64,000 nt of DNA. Origin: Opitutus sp. GAS368 (GTDB lineage: Bacteria > Verrucomicrobiota > Verrucomicrobiia > Opitutales > Opitutaceae). Below the pieces are notes generated by a model, which saw only the letters and a list, made by a program, of their open reading frames with translations, ran no database searches and was not told the origin of the DNA. Shown one piece after another: positions 35,731 to 44,961 of this stretch. The first letter of the stretch is position 1. Each line of letters opens with the position of its first letter. The stretch covers positions 4,013,001-4,077,000 of the forward strand of contig NZ_LT629735.1 in the NCBI RefSeq assembly GCF_900104925.1. Direction: 5' to 3'. Position numbers and translations under genes: made by a program.

Positions 35731-36540
35731 GTGGTCGCCGAAGCTGATTATCGCATCAAACTCCCCGTCTTTGAGGGTCCCCTGGACCTGCTCCTCTTCC
35801 TCATCCGGAAGAGCGAGCTGGACATCTATGACATCCCGATCTCCACGGTGACCAAGCAGTATCTGGACGTCATCTACGCGATGAAGGAGCTGCAGATTGA
35901 GGTCGCCGGCGAGTTCTTCGTCATGGCGGCGACGCTCATGGAGATCAAAAGCCGGATGCTCCTGCCCAAGCACCAGCAGGCCGTCGATCCCAACGCCGAG
36001 GAGGACGACCTCGACCCGCGCTGGGAGCTCGTCCACCAGCTCCTCCAATACAAGAAGTTCAAGGAGGCCGCCGGCACCCTCAACCAGATGTCGCTCGACG
36101 CCCAGAACCAGCATGGCCGCGCCGCCTCGGCTTTCGCGCCCGCCTCGGAGCGCCCCCTGAAGCACGTCGACCGCATCGACCTCTGGAACTCCTTCAACCT
36201 CGTCCTGCGCCGCCTGGCCGAGAAGCTGGTCGTCGGCGAGATCCACGCCGAGCAGGTGACGGTCGCCGACCAGATGGAATACGTGCTTGACCGCCTCAAG
36301 ACCGAGAAGTCCTTCGTCTTCTCCGCCCTCTTCCCCGGCAAGATCTCGCTCCGCCGGCTTGTGGCCACGTTCCTCGCCGTGCTGGAGCTGACCCGCCTGA
36401 AGAAGCTGCGCCTGGAGCAGACCGAGGCCTTCACCGACATCCTCTGCACCGCCGTCGAGGAAATCCCGCTTGAAACTCCGGCCGACCCGCACACGGTGCC
36501 CGTTTCAGATGAAGAAGACTCCGCGCCGCCGCAAAACTAA
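35731..36540 (+). CDS. scpA: segregation and condensation protein A
   Basis: 269 residues. The N-terminal YRIKLPVFEGPLDLLLFLIRKSELDIYDIPI is the ScpA kleisin signature, and the C-terminal helical domain follows an acidic linker. ScpA joins SMC and ScpB in the bacterial condensin. It starts with GTG at 35731, directly after a terminator. The small gene at 36509 overlaps its end. scpB is not adjacent. Confidence 0.94.
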   Translation: MVAEADYRIKLPVFEGPLDLLLFLIRKSELDIYDIPISTVTKQYLDVIYAMKELQIEVAGEFFVMAATLMEIKSRMLLPKHQQAVDPNAEEDDLDPRWELVHQLLQYKKFKEAAGTLNQMSLDAQNQHGRAASAFAPASERPLKHVDRIDLWNSFNLVLRRLAEKLVVGEIHAEQVTVADQMEYVLDRLKTEKSFVFSALFPGKISLRRLVATFLAVLELTRLKKLRLEQTEAFTDILCTAVEEIPLETPADPHTVPVSDEEDSAPPQN

Positions 36541-36763
36541 GTCCGCCCACCTGCTGGGCTTGGGCCTCGACAATGAGGACGGCCACAAGCGCCTGACCTC
36601 GGCCGAGCAGTTCACCATCGTCGGCGGCTCGGACGAGACCCACACGAAGATGACCGAGACCGTGATCAAGACCTTCGAGGAATTGAAGACCCGCGGCAAG
36701 CACCTGCACGCCGTCGAGCCCCGGGAGCTGGCCGAGATCATCCACAAGTCCACGCCGCGGTAG
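36509..36763 (+). CDS. small conserved protein of unknown function
   Basis: 84 residues starting MKKTPRRRKTKSAHLLGLGL, with a basic N-terminus and then a charged helix (TVIKTFEELKTRGKHL). No family is recognised. It overlaps the end of scpA, so it is co-translated and may have a role in chromosome organisation. An in-frame ATG at 36470 would lengthen it by 13 residues but lies inside scpA. Confidence 0.65.
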   Translation: MKKTPRRRKTKSAHLLGLGLDNEDGHKRLTSAEQFTIVGGSDETHTKMTETVIKTFEELKTRGKHLHAVEPRELAEIIHKSTPR

Positions 36764-36787
36764 GCTGGGCGCGGACTATGTCTTGTT

Positions 36788-36866
36788 GTAGGGCGGGATC
36801 ACCGTATCCCGCCTCAGTTCGACAATGATATCACGCTCAAGGCGGGATGCGGTGATCCCGCCCTGC
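36788..36866. repeat. paired GTAG-headed hairpins, GGCGGGATC family
   Basis: A forward unit (36788-36813: GTAG then GGCGGGAT hairpin) and an inverted unit (36841-36866) face each other about 27 bases apart. The same pair is found at 57947-58025. It lies in the gap before trxA. Confidence 0.8.
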
Positions 36867-36938
36867 AATTTCAAACCAGGACACCACCCTTTTCGCCCCC
36901 CGGCTTGCCTTTTCCCGGCCGCCAACTTTACTCCCCGC

Positions 36939-37262
36939 ATGTCCGAAAAAATCGCCCACCTCGACACCGCCACCTTCCCGTCCGCCGTCGCCGGCGCCAC
37001 GCCCGTCCTCGTGGACTTCTGGGCGCCGTGGTGCGGACCGTGCAAGGCGATCGCCCCCATCCTCGACGAGCTGGCCGTCGAGCTCGAGGGCAAGCTGAAG
37101 ATCGCCAAGGTCAACGTGGACGACAACGGCGACCTCGCCGCGCAATACGGCGTCCGGGCCATCCCGACCATGCTCCTCTTCAAGGGCGGTCAGCTGGCCG
37201 AGCAGTTCGTCGGCATGATGGACAAGGCTTCGCTCAAGGCGAAGCTAGCTGGCAAGATCTGA
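36939..37262 (+). CDS. trxA: thioredoxin
   Basis: 107 residues with the active site WCGPC (C32, C35) after VLVDFWAP, the cis-proline region RAIPTMLLFKGG, and the normal thioredoxin length. Reduces disulfides in the cytoplasm. The start at 36939 is preferred because the 38 in-frame residues upstream derive from repeat sequence. A terminator follows at 37288. Confidence 0.95.
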   Translation: MSEKIAHLDTATFPSAVAGATPVLVDFWAPWCGPCKAIAPILDELAVELEGKLKIAKVNVDDNGDLAAQYGVRAIPTMLLFKGGQLAEQFVGMMDKASLKAKLAGKI

Positions 37263-37283
37263 ACTCGATTCCAGTTTCTCACT

Positions 37284-37315
37284 GTAGCGGCGCTCTATGA
37301 GCGCCGTTTTTCTTT
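37284..37315 (+). terminator. GTAG-headed hairpin acting as trxA terminator
   Basis: CGGCGCTC-TAT-GAGCGCCG hairpin (37288-37306) followed by a T-run (37307-37315). The same hairpin family occurs at 41887-41943 without the T-run, so a repeat unit appears to serve as terminator here. Confidence 0.8.
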
Positions 37316-37390
37316 GGAGGGCCCGCGTCCCTGCGGGCCGTGCGCTCTGACTATGGGGTTGATCGCGGCCCGCAGGAACGCGGGCCCTCC
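37316..37390. repeat. GGAG-headed inverted repeat before menA 3' end
   Basis: GGAGGGCCCGCG (37316-37327) and its inverse CGCGGGCCCTCC (37379-37390) with further pairing inside (CTGCGGGCCG against CGGCCCGCAG). It ends two bases before the stop codon of menA, which is on the minus strand. Confidence 0.75.
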
Positions 37391-37391
37391 A

Positions 37392-38279
37392 CTATCGTCC
37401 CAAAATCAGTCCCGCACTCAACAGCACACCAAACGCCGCGAGATACTTGGCCGTGGCCGCGAGCAGCGCGATCTGCTCCGCCGGCTCGCGTGACGCTGCC
37501 AGCCGCCGGGTCAGGCCGAACGCCCACGGCGCCAGGACCAGCGGCAGCAACACCGGCCAGCGGTAGCCATGAATGATCAGGGCGGCCGGACACAGCAGCG
37601 CGACGATATGCGACAGGGCATATTGCCAGACGGCGAATTTCCGGCCGAAGCGCACCACGAGGGTCCTCTTGCCCGCGCGCGCGTCCGTCTCCGCGTCGCG
37701 ATAATTGTTCGCGACGAGGATGTTCGCGGCGAGCAGGCCGACCGCCGCCGCACAGGAGGTCGCGTCCGGCGCCAGGCCGCCCGCCTGCACATAGAAGGTG
37801 GTGTCCACCGCCACGAGCCCGAAGAAGATGAACACAAACAGGTCGCCGAGGCCGTTATATCCGAGCGGAAACGGCCCGCCGGTATACGCAATCGCGCAGA
37901 CGATGCTGATGATGCCGATGGGCAGCAGGATCCAGCCCCCCTCGCGGACCAGCAGCAGGCCCACGAGGAAGGCCACACCCAGCACCAGCCCCGTGGCGCG
38001 CAGCATGGTCCGCGGCGCGATCAGTCCCGCCGCCACGGCACGCCGCGGCCCCACCCGCGCCGGCGTGTCGGCACCCTTGACGAAGTCGAAGTAGTCGTTG
38101 GCGAAGTTGGTGCCGATCTGCACCAGCAGGGCGAAGAGCAGGCAGATGGCCGCCTTGCCGCAGTCCGCCGTGCGGTGCGCCGCCGCCAGGGCGGTGCCGA
38201 CCAGGACTGGGATCACCGCCGCCGGCAGCGTCTTGGGGCGCGCCGCCTCCGCCCAGTGGCGCCATGCGGTCGGCCCCAT
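37392..38279 (-). CDS. menA: 1,4-dihydroxy-2-naphthoate polyprenyltransferase
   Basis: 295-residue UbiA-superfamily membrane enzyme with about eight helices. The prenyl-diphosphate Mg2+ motif is NFANDYFDFVKGAD and the second Asp-rich motif is YRDAETDARAGKRTL. The product is demethylmenaquinone, so the organism makes menaquinone. The start overlaps the stop of the upstream membrane gene (ATGA on the minus strand). Confidence 0.93.
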   Translation of the reverse strand: MGPTAWRHWAEAARPKTLPAAVIPVLVGTALAAAHRTADCGKAAICLLFALLVQIGTNFANDYFDFVKGADTPARVGPRRAVAAGLIAPRTMLRATGLVLGVAFLVGLLLVREGGWILLPIGIISIVCAIAYTGGPFPLGYNGLGDLFVFIFFGLVAVDTTFYVQAGGLAPDATSCAAAVGLLAANILVANNYRDAETDARAGKRTLVVRFGRKFAVWQYALSHIVALLCPAALIIHGYRWPVLLPLVLAPWAFGLTRRLAASREPAEQIALLAATAKYLAAFGVLLSAGLILGR

Positions 38280-38947
38280 CAGGAAGGCGTGGCCGCCGTC
38301 TTCGCCTTCTTGGTGAAGATGACCAGCGGCCGCTTGGACAGCAGGCTGAGCAGCGGTGGCAGCAGGATCAGCGCCGCATTCACCCCGAGCAGTTCCAGGT
38401 CGGCCCCGAACACGAACCCGAACGGCAGCAGCAGCAGGCCGTAGGCGATGAGAAACAGGCGCGGATTGGGTATGATCGGGTTGATTGCCAGCACGAGGGC
38501 GAACGCAAAAAACCCCGTGTAATGGCCGCTGGCCCCCACGCTCATGCCCACAAAGTAGAAAATCGGCGCAAAGAAACTCAGCCGGCCGTCAAAGCGCACG
38601 GACTGGATCAGCACCGCCACCAGCAGGACCGCCGCCTGCGCGATAAACGCCGCCTGCTCCGCGTCGTCATTGCCGGCGGTGAAGGCGAATTGCGACAGGC
38701 TGTAGCCGCCGGCGAGGGCCCGGAACAGGTCGAGGTAATTGCGAAAGTTCGCAAATTCGCGGCCCGGCTGCACCGACTTGTCGTCCGGGTCGCGCGCGCC
38801 CATGCCGGCCAGCCGCTCCAAGGCGCCATCGGGCTTGCGGCGCTTTTTCAGGACCCGGATCCCGGTGCGCAGCCACTGCCGGGGAAACCAGAGCATGGCC
38901 ACGGCCATGAGCAGGTAAGGCCAGTTGATCGTCAGTTGGTCGGGCAT
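38279..38947 (-). CDS. conserved membrane protein of unknown function
   Basis: 222 residues with about five to six hydrophobic helices and an N-terminal soluble segment around GMGARDPDDKSVQPGREF. No family is recognised. It is translationally coupled to menA (ATGA), so it is probably a partner in the same membrane process or a quinone-related accessory protein. Confidence 0.68.
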   Translation of the reverse strand: MPDQLTINWPYLLMAVAMLWFPRQWLRTGIRVLKKRRKPDGALERLAGMGARDPDDKSVQPGREFANFRNYLDLFRALAGGYSLSQFAFTAGNDDAEQAAFIAQAAVLLVAVLIQSVRFDGRLSFFAPIFYFVGMSVGASGHYTGFFAFALVLAINPIIPNPRLFLIAYGLLLLPFGFVFGADLELLGVNAALILLPPLLSLLSKRPLVIFTKKAKTAATPS

Positions 38948-39043
38948 GATGGGTCAGGCCAGTCCAAGCGGCCCCGGGGACCATGTCAAAGGCATCGTCA
39001 TGCGGAGTCTCTTCGACATGAGCGGGCTTTATGCCCGTCAACC

Positions 39044-39149
39044 AACACACCCCGGCGCTGCGCGCCACCCCTCTCCAGAGGGGATCAAGGCAACGTGACT
39101 CCAGCTTGGGTCCCCTCTGGAGGGGGGTGCCCGTCAGGGCAGGGTGTGT
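39044..39149. repeat. nested inverted repeat at the 3' end of the TPR-like gene
   Basis: The outer pair is AACACACCC (39044-39052) against GGGTGTGT (about 39142-39149). The inner pair is CACCCCTCTCCAGAGGGGA-like (39065-39083) against TCCCCTCTGGAGGGGGGTG (39110-39128). The outer right arm forms the last codons of the gene that ends at 39134. Confidence 0.7.
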
Positions 39150-39880
39150 CGGATTTCCGCCTCCAGGGCATTGATCCGCGCCCGGACCACCTCGCGCCGC
39201 GCCGACGGATCGTCCGCCGGCAACGCGGGCAGCACCCGCCGGAGCCAATCCAGCGCGGCCTGCGGGCGGCCCAGTTCCCGGAGCAGCTCGGCATGGATGC
39301 GCGCGGCGTAATACGGCGCCCCGGGCTGTTCGGCCGCGAGCCGGTAGCAGCGCGCGGCCGCCTCCAGGTCGCCGCGACGGCGGAGGTGGATGTTGGCCAT
39401 CTCCACATACAGTTCGGCGGCGGCACCGTGCCAGCGCAGCCCTTTTTCGAGAAAGCGGAGCGCCAGCTGGGCCTGCCTTTCACCGGCCTGCTGCCGGATC
39501 GCGGCGGGCGCCGTGACGGGCAGCCACTCCGGCACGTCATACGCCAGCATCCGCGCCCCGTTCAGCCAGAAATAGACCGGTCGCTCATCGGCGGCGACGG
39601 TCAGCTCGAGCAAGGCCGCCGTCTCCACCGGATCGCGGTGTTCCCACGCCAGGTTCGCCCTCAGCCAGAAGCCGCCGGCCGCCACGGACCGCAGGCCGCC
39701 GAGCCCCGCGACGACACCGCCCTGCCCCGCCAACGCGGCCAGTTGGTCGCCGCGCCATGGGGCCGGCGCCATCGCCGGCGTTTCCAGCGCCCGCAGCAGA
39801 AATCCCGCCGCGAGCAACGCGGCCACAGGCAGCCCCCACCGGATCAGACAAGGAAGTATCCTTAAATCCTGGTTTGTCAT
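39134..39880 (-). CDS. membrane-anchored TPR-like protein
   Basis: 248 residues. The N-terminal anchor WGLPVAALLAAGFLLRAL is followed by helical repeats in which alanine-rich pairs such as GDLEAAARCYRLAAEQPGAP resemble TPR motifs. The function is unknown. The start ATG (39878-39880) lies inside one repeat family and the C-terminal RHTLP and stop lie inside another, so both ends are repeat-derived. No other suitable start is seen before the anchor. The frame continues upstream without meaning. Confidence 0.66.
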   Translation of the reverse strand: MTNQDLRILPCLIRWGLPVAALLAAGFLLRALETPAMAPAPWRGDQLAALAGQGGVVAGLGGLRSVAAGGFWLRANLAWEHRDPVETAALLELTVAADERPVYFWLNGARMLAYDVPEWLPVTAPAAIRQQAGERQAQLALRFLEKGLRWHGAAAELYVEMANIHLRRRGDLEAAARCYRLAAEQPGAPYYAARIHAELLRELGRPQAALDWLRRVLPALPADDPSARREVVRARINALEAEIRHTLP

Positions 39881-39958
39881 TCTGAACGCAGTGAAGAATC
39901 CAGCAGCATGACCGCTGGCGCCCATCCTACTGGATCCTTCGCGCTGCTCAGGATGACG
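39875..39958. repeat. TCATTCTGAACGCAGTGAAG-type inverted repeat, copy 1
   Basis: The arm TGTCATTCTGAACGCAGTG (from 39875) and the inverse arm ending at 39958 (GGATCCTTCGC...CAGGATGAC) face each other. The second copy is at 55222-55309. It contains the start codon of the gene at 39134-39880. Confidence 0.78.
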
Positions 39959-40037
39959 ATTTCGATAATTTCGGTGTGGGGTCACGTTGGATGCCCGGGT
40001 GCTTGCTGTAAGCAAATGGGTAGAGTGAAGGCACTGC

Positions 40038-40799
40038 CTAAAACTCGCGGTGCTTGAATGCATGGGAGGCCAGAACACCGAACAGCAGCAGGCACGCCGC
40101 CCAGTAGCCCGCCAGGCTGAGCAACAGGGAGCCCGCGAGCGGCTGGCCCGCGGCCAGCAGGGCCTCGGCATCGAACAGCGCGAGATTGGGCCAGACGCGC
40201 AGCCAGACGACTGCGCCGCCGCCGAACGGCCGCAGATGCCCGATCACCGCGAAGAGCAGGCCCGCACAGCTCGCGAACAGCGCCGTGCCGGCGTAACTGC
40301 AGACAAACAGCGTCATGGTGGCGACCACGGTGAATTTCATCCACTGCAGCGCGCAGGCGGAAAGCAGCACCGGCAGGGACACCGGGGGCACGCCCAGCTG
40401 GCCGCTGCGCCACCACAGCAACGCCGCCAGCAGCGCGCCGAGCGTCGCGGTGAACAGGGCCAGCAACGCCGCCACGCCGCCGAGCTGGCCGGCCACATAT
40501 TCCCACCGGCGCACCGGCCGCGTCAGCACGCAGGCGGCCGCGCCGCCCGCCAGGTCGCCGAAGAACAACTGCGCCGGGGCCAGCGCCGCCAGCAGCGTGC
40601 CGAGCAAACCGATCGCCCCCAGGCCGAAGTCCCCGATGAACTTCAACTCCGCGGTGCCGAAGTTGAATTCCCGCAACCCCAGCGCGCCGAGCACCAGCAG
40701 CGCCGCCACGGCCGCCAGGAGCAGGCTCAGTTTCATCCACAGGGCGGTGCCGAGCGTGTGGCCGGCGATGAGCCGGATCCGGTGCAACGTCGCGCTCAT
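40038..40799 (-). CDS. ABC-2 type transporter permease
   Basis: 253 residues with about six helices. It begins MSATLHRIRLIAGHTLGTALWMKL, a typical ABC-2 N-terminus. The middle segment ACVLTRPVRRWEYVAGQ is the conserved cytoplasmic turn of these permeases. Overlaps the ATPase gene (ATGA on the minus strand). The substrate is unknown. Confidence 0.83.
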   Translation of the reverse strand: MSATLHRIRLIAGHTLGTALWMKLSLLLAAVAALLVLGALGLREFNFGTAELKFIGDFGLGAIGLLGTLLAALAPAQLFFGDLAGGAAACVLTRPVRRWEYVAGQLGGVAALLALFTATLGALLAALLWWRSGQLGVPPVSLPVLLSACALQWMKFTVVATMTLFVCSYAGTALFASCAGLLFAVIGHLRPFGGGAVVWLRVWPNLALFDAEALLAAGQPLAGSLLLSLAGYWAACLLLFGVLASHAFKHREF

Positions 40800-41566
40800 G
40801 ACCGCATTTTCTCCAGATAGAGCTGCTCGAGCCGCGAGGGCGTCGGCGCCACCGTCACCCCGGCGCCGAGCAATCCGGCCGGGGTGCCTTCCGCGAGCAA
40901 CCGCCCGCGACCCAGCAGGGCGAGGCGGTCGCACAAGGTTTCCGCCTGGGCGAGCAGGTGGGAGCTGAACACGACGGCCTTGCCGCGGGCCGCGAGGTCA
41001 CGGATCAACCGGCCCAGCGCCAGCCGGCCCTCCGGGTCGAGACCGCTGGCGGGCTCGTCGAGCAGCACCAGCCCGGGATCGTGCAGGATGGCCTGCGCCA
41101 GGCCGAGCCGCTGCGCCAGGCCCTTGGAATAAGTCGCCAGCCGCCGGTCCGCCGCCTCGCGCAGTCCGCTCCAGGCCAGCACTTCGTCCACCCGCCGGGC
41201 GACCGCCGCGGCCGGCAGCGAACTGAGCCCGGCACAGTAGTGAAGAAATTCCCGCCCCGTTTGGTGCGGCGCGAAGCGCGGCGTCTCGGGCAAATAGCCC
41301 ACCCGGGCCCGGGCGGCATCGCTGCCGGCGGCATGGCCGAAAACCCGGCATTCCCCGGCGGTGGGTGCGAGCAATCCCGCCAGGGCCTTGAGCGTCGTGC
41401 TCTTGCCCGAGCCATTGGGCCCAAGCAGCCCGAGCACCTGCCCGGGCGCAAGCTGCAGCGAAAGTCCCTGCACCGCGGCCACCGGGGCGGTCGCCCAGCC
41501 GGAGTGGTAGCTCTTGGCGAAGCCGCGCAATTCGCACGCCCAGGCATCCGTCGCCGTCGGGCTCAT
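40796..41566 (-). CDS. ABC transporter ATP-binding protein
   Basis: 256 residues. Walker A GPNGSGKST (49-57), signature YSKGLAQRLGLAQ, and Walker B LVLLDEPASGLDP are all intact. It resembles NatA/CcmA-type ATPases for ABC-2 exporters. It lies between acyP and the permease gene with ATGA overlaps on both sides. Confidence 0.9.
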   Translation of the reverse strand: MSPTATDAWACELRGFAKSYHSGWATAPVAAVQGLSLQLAPGQVLGLLGPNGSGKSTTLKALAGLLAPTAGECRVFGHAAGSDAARARVGYLPETPRFAPHQTGREFLHYCAGLSSLPAAAVARRVDEVLAWSGLREAADRRLATYSKGLAQRLGLAQAILHDPGLVLLDEPASGLDPEGRLALGRLIRDLAARGKAVVFSSHLLAQAETLCDRLALLGRGRLLAEGTPAGLLGAGVTVAPTPSRLEQLYLEKMRS

Positions 41567-41838
41567 CGGATGGTGAACCCCGCGTATTGCGCGGCGCGCT
41601 TGGCCTCGCTCTGCTCGGTCTGGCGGATGTAGCCCTCCATCCGCTCCTGCACGGCCGTGATGAATTCGCGCACCTCGGGCGCCGCCCCCTCGGCCTCGAG
41701 CTGCACCCGCCCGTCGGGCAGGTTCTGCACAAAACCCGACACTTCAAAGCCCTTGGCCACCTGCAGGGCCTGGTAACGGAACCCCACGCCCTGGACGCGC
41801 CCCGTGAAAAAGACCGTGGCATGATGGACTTCCGACAT
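41563..41838 (-). CDS. acyP: acylphosphatase
   Basis: 91 residues. RVQGVGFRYQ (catalytic R21) and the substrate-binding asparagine N39 in GFVQNLPDG are both present, as in active acylphosphatases. It hydrolyses small acyl phosphates such as carbamoyl or 1,3-bisphosphoglycerate. First gene of a three-gene operon with the ABC transporter. Confidence 0.93.
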   Translation of the reverse strand: MSEVHHATVFFTGRVQGVGFRYQALQVAKGFEVSGFVQNLPDGRVQLEAEGAAPEVREFITAVQERMEGYIRQTEQSEAKRAAQYAGFTIR

Positions 41839-41886
41839 GCGGTCAGGAAAAACCTCCGGCCGGCGCGACTCAAGGCCGGAACCACT

Positions 41887-41943
41887 GTAGCGGCGCTCTA
41901 TGAGCGCCGTTCCGCCAGACCGGCGGTCATAGACCGCCGCTAC
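41887..41943. repeat. pair of GTAG-headed hairpins (CGGCGCTC family)
   Basis: GTAG + CGGCGCTC-TAT-GAGCGCCG (41887-41909), then an inverted unit CGGCGGTC-ATA-GACCGCCG + CTAC (41921-41943). Arms differ between units but pair within each unit, as expected of selected hairpins. A related copy ends trxA. Confidence 0.8.
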
Positions 41944-42027
41944 AGGCAGGCCACGCCCGGAATTTTATTTGCCAGCGGGCACGGTCTAAGCACTCTCTGC
42001 CCTGACGCCGCAAGGCGTCTTCATTAC

Positions 42028-42708
42028 ATGACCAATTCTGATTCCGACGGGTTGTTTGATAACGACTGGGAAGACCGCGGCGAGCTCGCCTGGACCGAGC
42101 TGGATTGGCAGAAGTATTTGACCACGCAGGAGGCCGCCGTCCGCGCCTACATCAAGCATTACGACCAGCTGCCCGAAGCCATCGACCGCATCGACGAGGC
42201 CGCCCGGCGCATGGGTTGGGAACTCGCCGAGACGCCCGAGAGCGCGGCCGAGGAGGAGACCAAGGAAGAGGAAGACGAGGAGATATTCGCCGGCGACTGG
42301 GATCCCTACACCCTGCATCGCAACCCGGTCTACATTTCCACCCGTGCACTCTATGTGAGCCTGCTGGCCCACTGGGAACGCGTGGCGGCCCAGCCGGAGC
42401 GCGTGCCCGCCGCCTTGGGCATCACCCTCCAGGCCCTGCTCTACCGTGGCAACGAACAGGCCCTGCAGGCCGTGCAGGCGCTCGAGATGGGCGACTACAC
42501 GCTCGCCGTCTGCCTTTTCAAGCGGGCCCTCAAGGAACTCAACCTGACGCTCGCCCGGCTCAGCCAGCCCGATGTCGCCGGGACCCCGCTGGCCATGCGT
42601 TACCGCGAATACGCCCTGCCCCGCCTCTTCGACCTGCGCGAGATCTGGCTGCGCGTCATGAACGAGTGCCGCCAGAGCGGCGGGAGCGACGATTCGCTGT
42701 CGGAGTGA
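42028..42708 (+). CDS. conserved acidic protein of unknown function
   Basis: 226 residues, mostly helical, with an acidic stretch at about residues 72-86 (EEETKEEEDEEIF). The C-terminal part is rich in short helix motifs (LFKRALKELNLTLARL). No family is recognised; no membrane segment or signal peptide. A small hairpin with a GCAA loop (GACGCC/GGCGTC, 42004-42019) precedes the start by 8 bases and may affect translation. Convergent with uvrB. Confidence 0.68.
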   Translation: MTNSDSDGLFDNDWEDRGELAWTELDWQKYLTTQEAAVRAYIKHYDQLPEAIDRIDEAARRMGWELAETPESAAEEETKEEEDEEIFAGDWDPYTLHRNPVYISTRALYVSLLAHWERVAAQPERVPAALGITLQALLYRGNEQALQAVQALEMGDYTLAVCLFKRALKELNLTLARLSQPDVAGTPLAMRYREYALPRLFDLREIWLRVMNECRQSGGSDDSLSE

Positions 42709-42714
42709 ACAATC

Positions 42715-42776
42715 GCGGGCGAGGTCGCCCGCACTCCAGCCAGACGATCCTTGGAGCCACGGCGACCTCGCCGTGG
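42715..42776. repeat. opposed GGAG-type hairpins between convergent genes
   Basis: Hairpin 1 GCGGGCGA-GG-TCGCCCGC (42715-42732) and hairpin 2 CCACGGCGA-CC-TCGCCGTGG (42757-42776), with ACTCCA and TGGAG edges. Fills the gap between a + gene and uvrB. Could serve as a bidirectional terminator. Confidence 0.7.
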
Positions 42777-42793
42777 AATTCCCCCCGCGCCGG

Positions 42794-44812
<2,019 letters not shown>

Positions 44813-44871
44813 GCGGGTATATTCAGAAGCCAGGAAACCGGAAAAGGCTAGGAGGATTCGCAACGTTTGGG

Positions 44872-44947
44872 TGGAGGCGGGGCTAGCAGCCCCGCGAGGC
44901 TTGAGCTTCGATGACGGTAACTCGCGGGACTGATAGTCCCGCCTCCA
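44872..44947. repeat. GGAG-headed REP pair, family A
   Basis: A forward unit TGGAG + GCGGGGCT-AGC-AGCCCCGC (44872-44894) and an inverted unit (44921-44947) are separated by about 25 bases. Same family as the units surrounding the RAYT gene at 47.8-48.4 kb. It lies between uvrB and the downstream gene. Confidence 0.85.
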
Positions 44948-44961
44948 AGGAAAGAATAATC

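Noticed and set aside
38264-39865. 533-codon open frame on the plus strand
   Set aside because: Antisense to menA-linked and TPR-like genes, low-complexity Gln/Arg/His-rich product.
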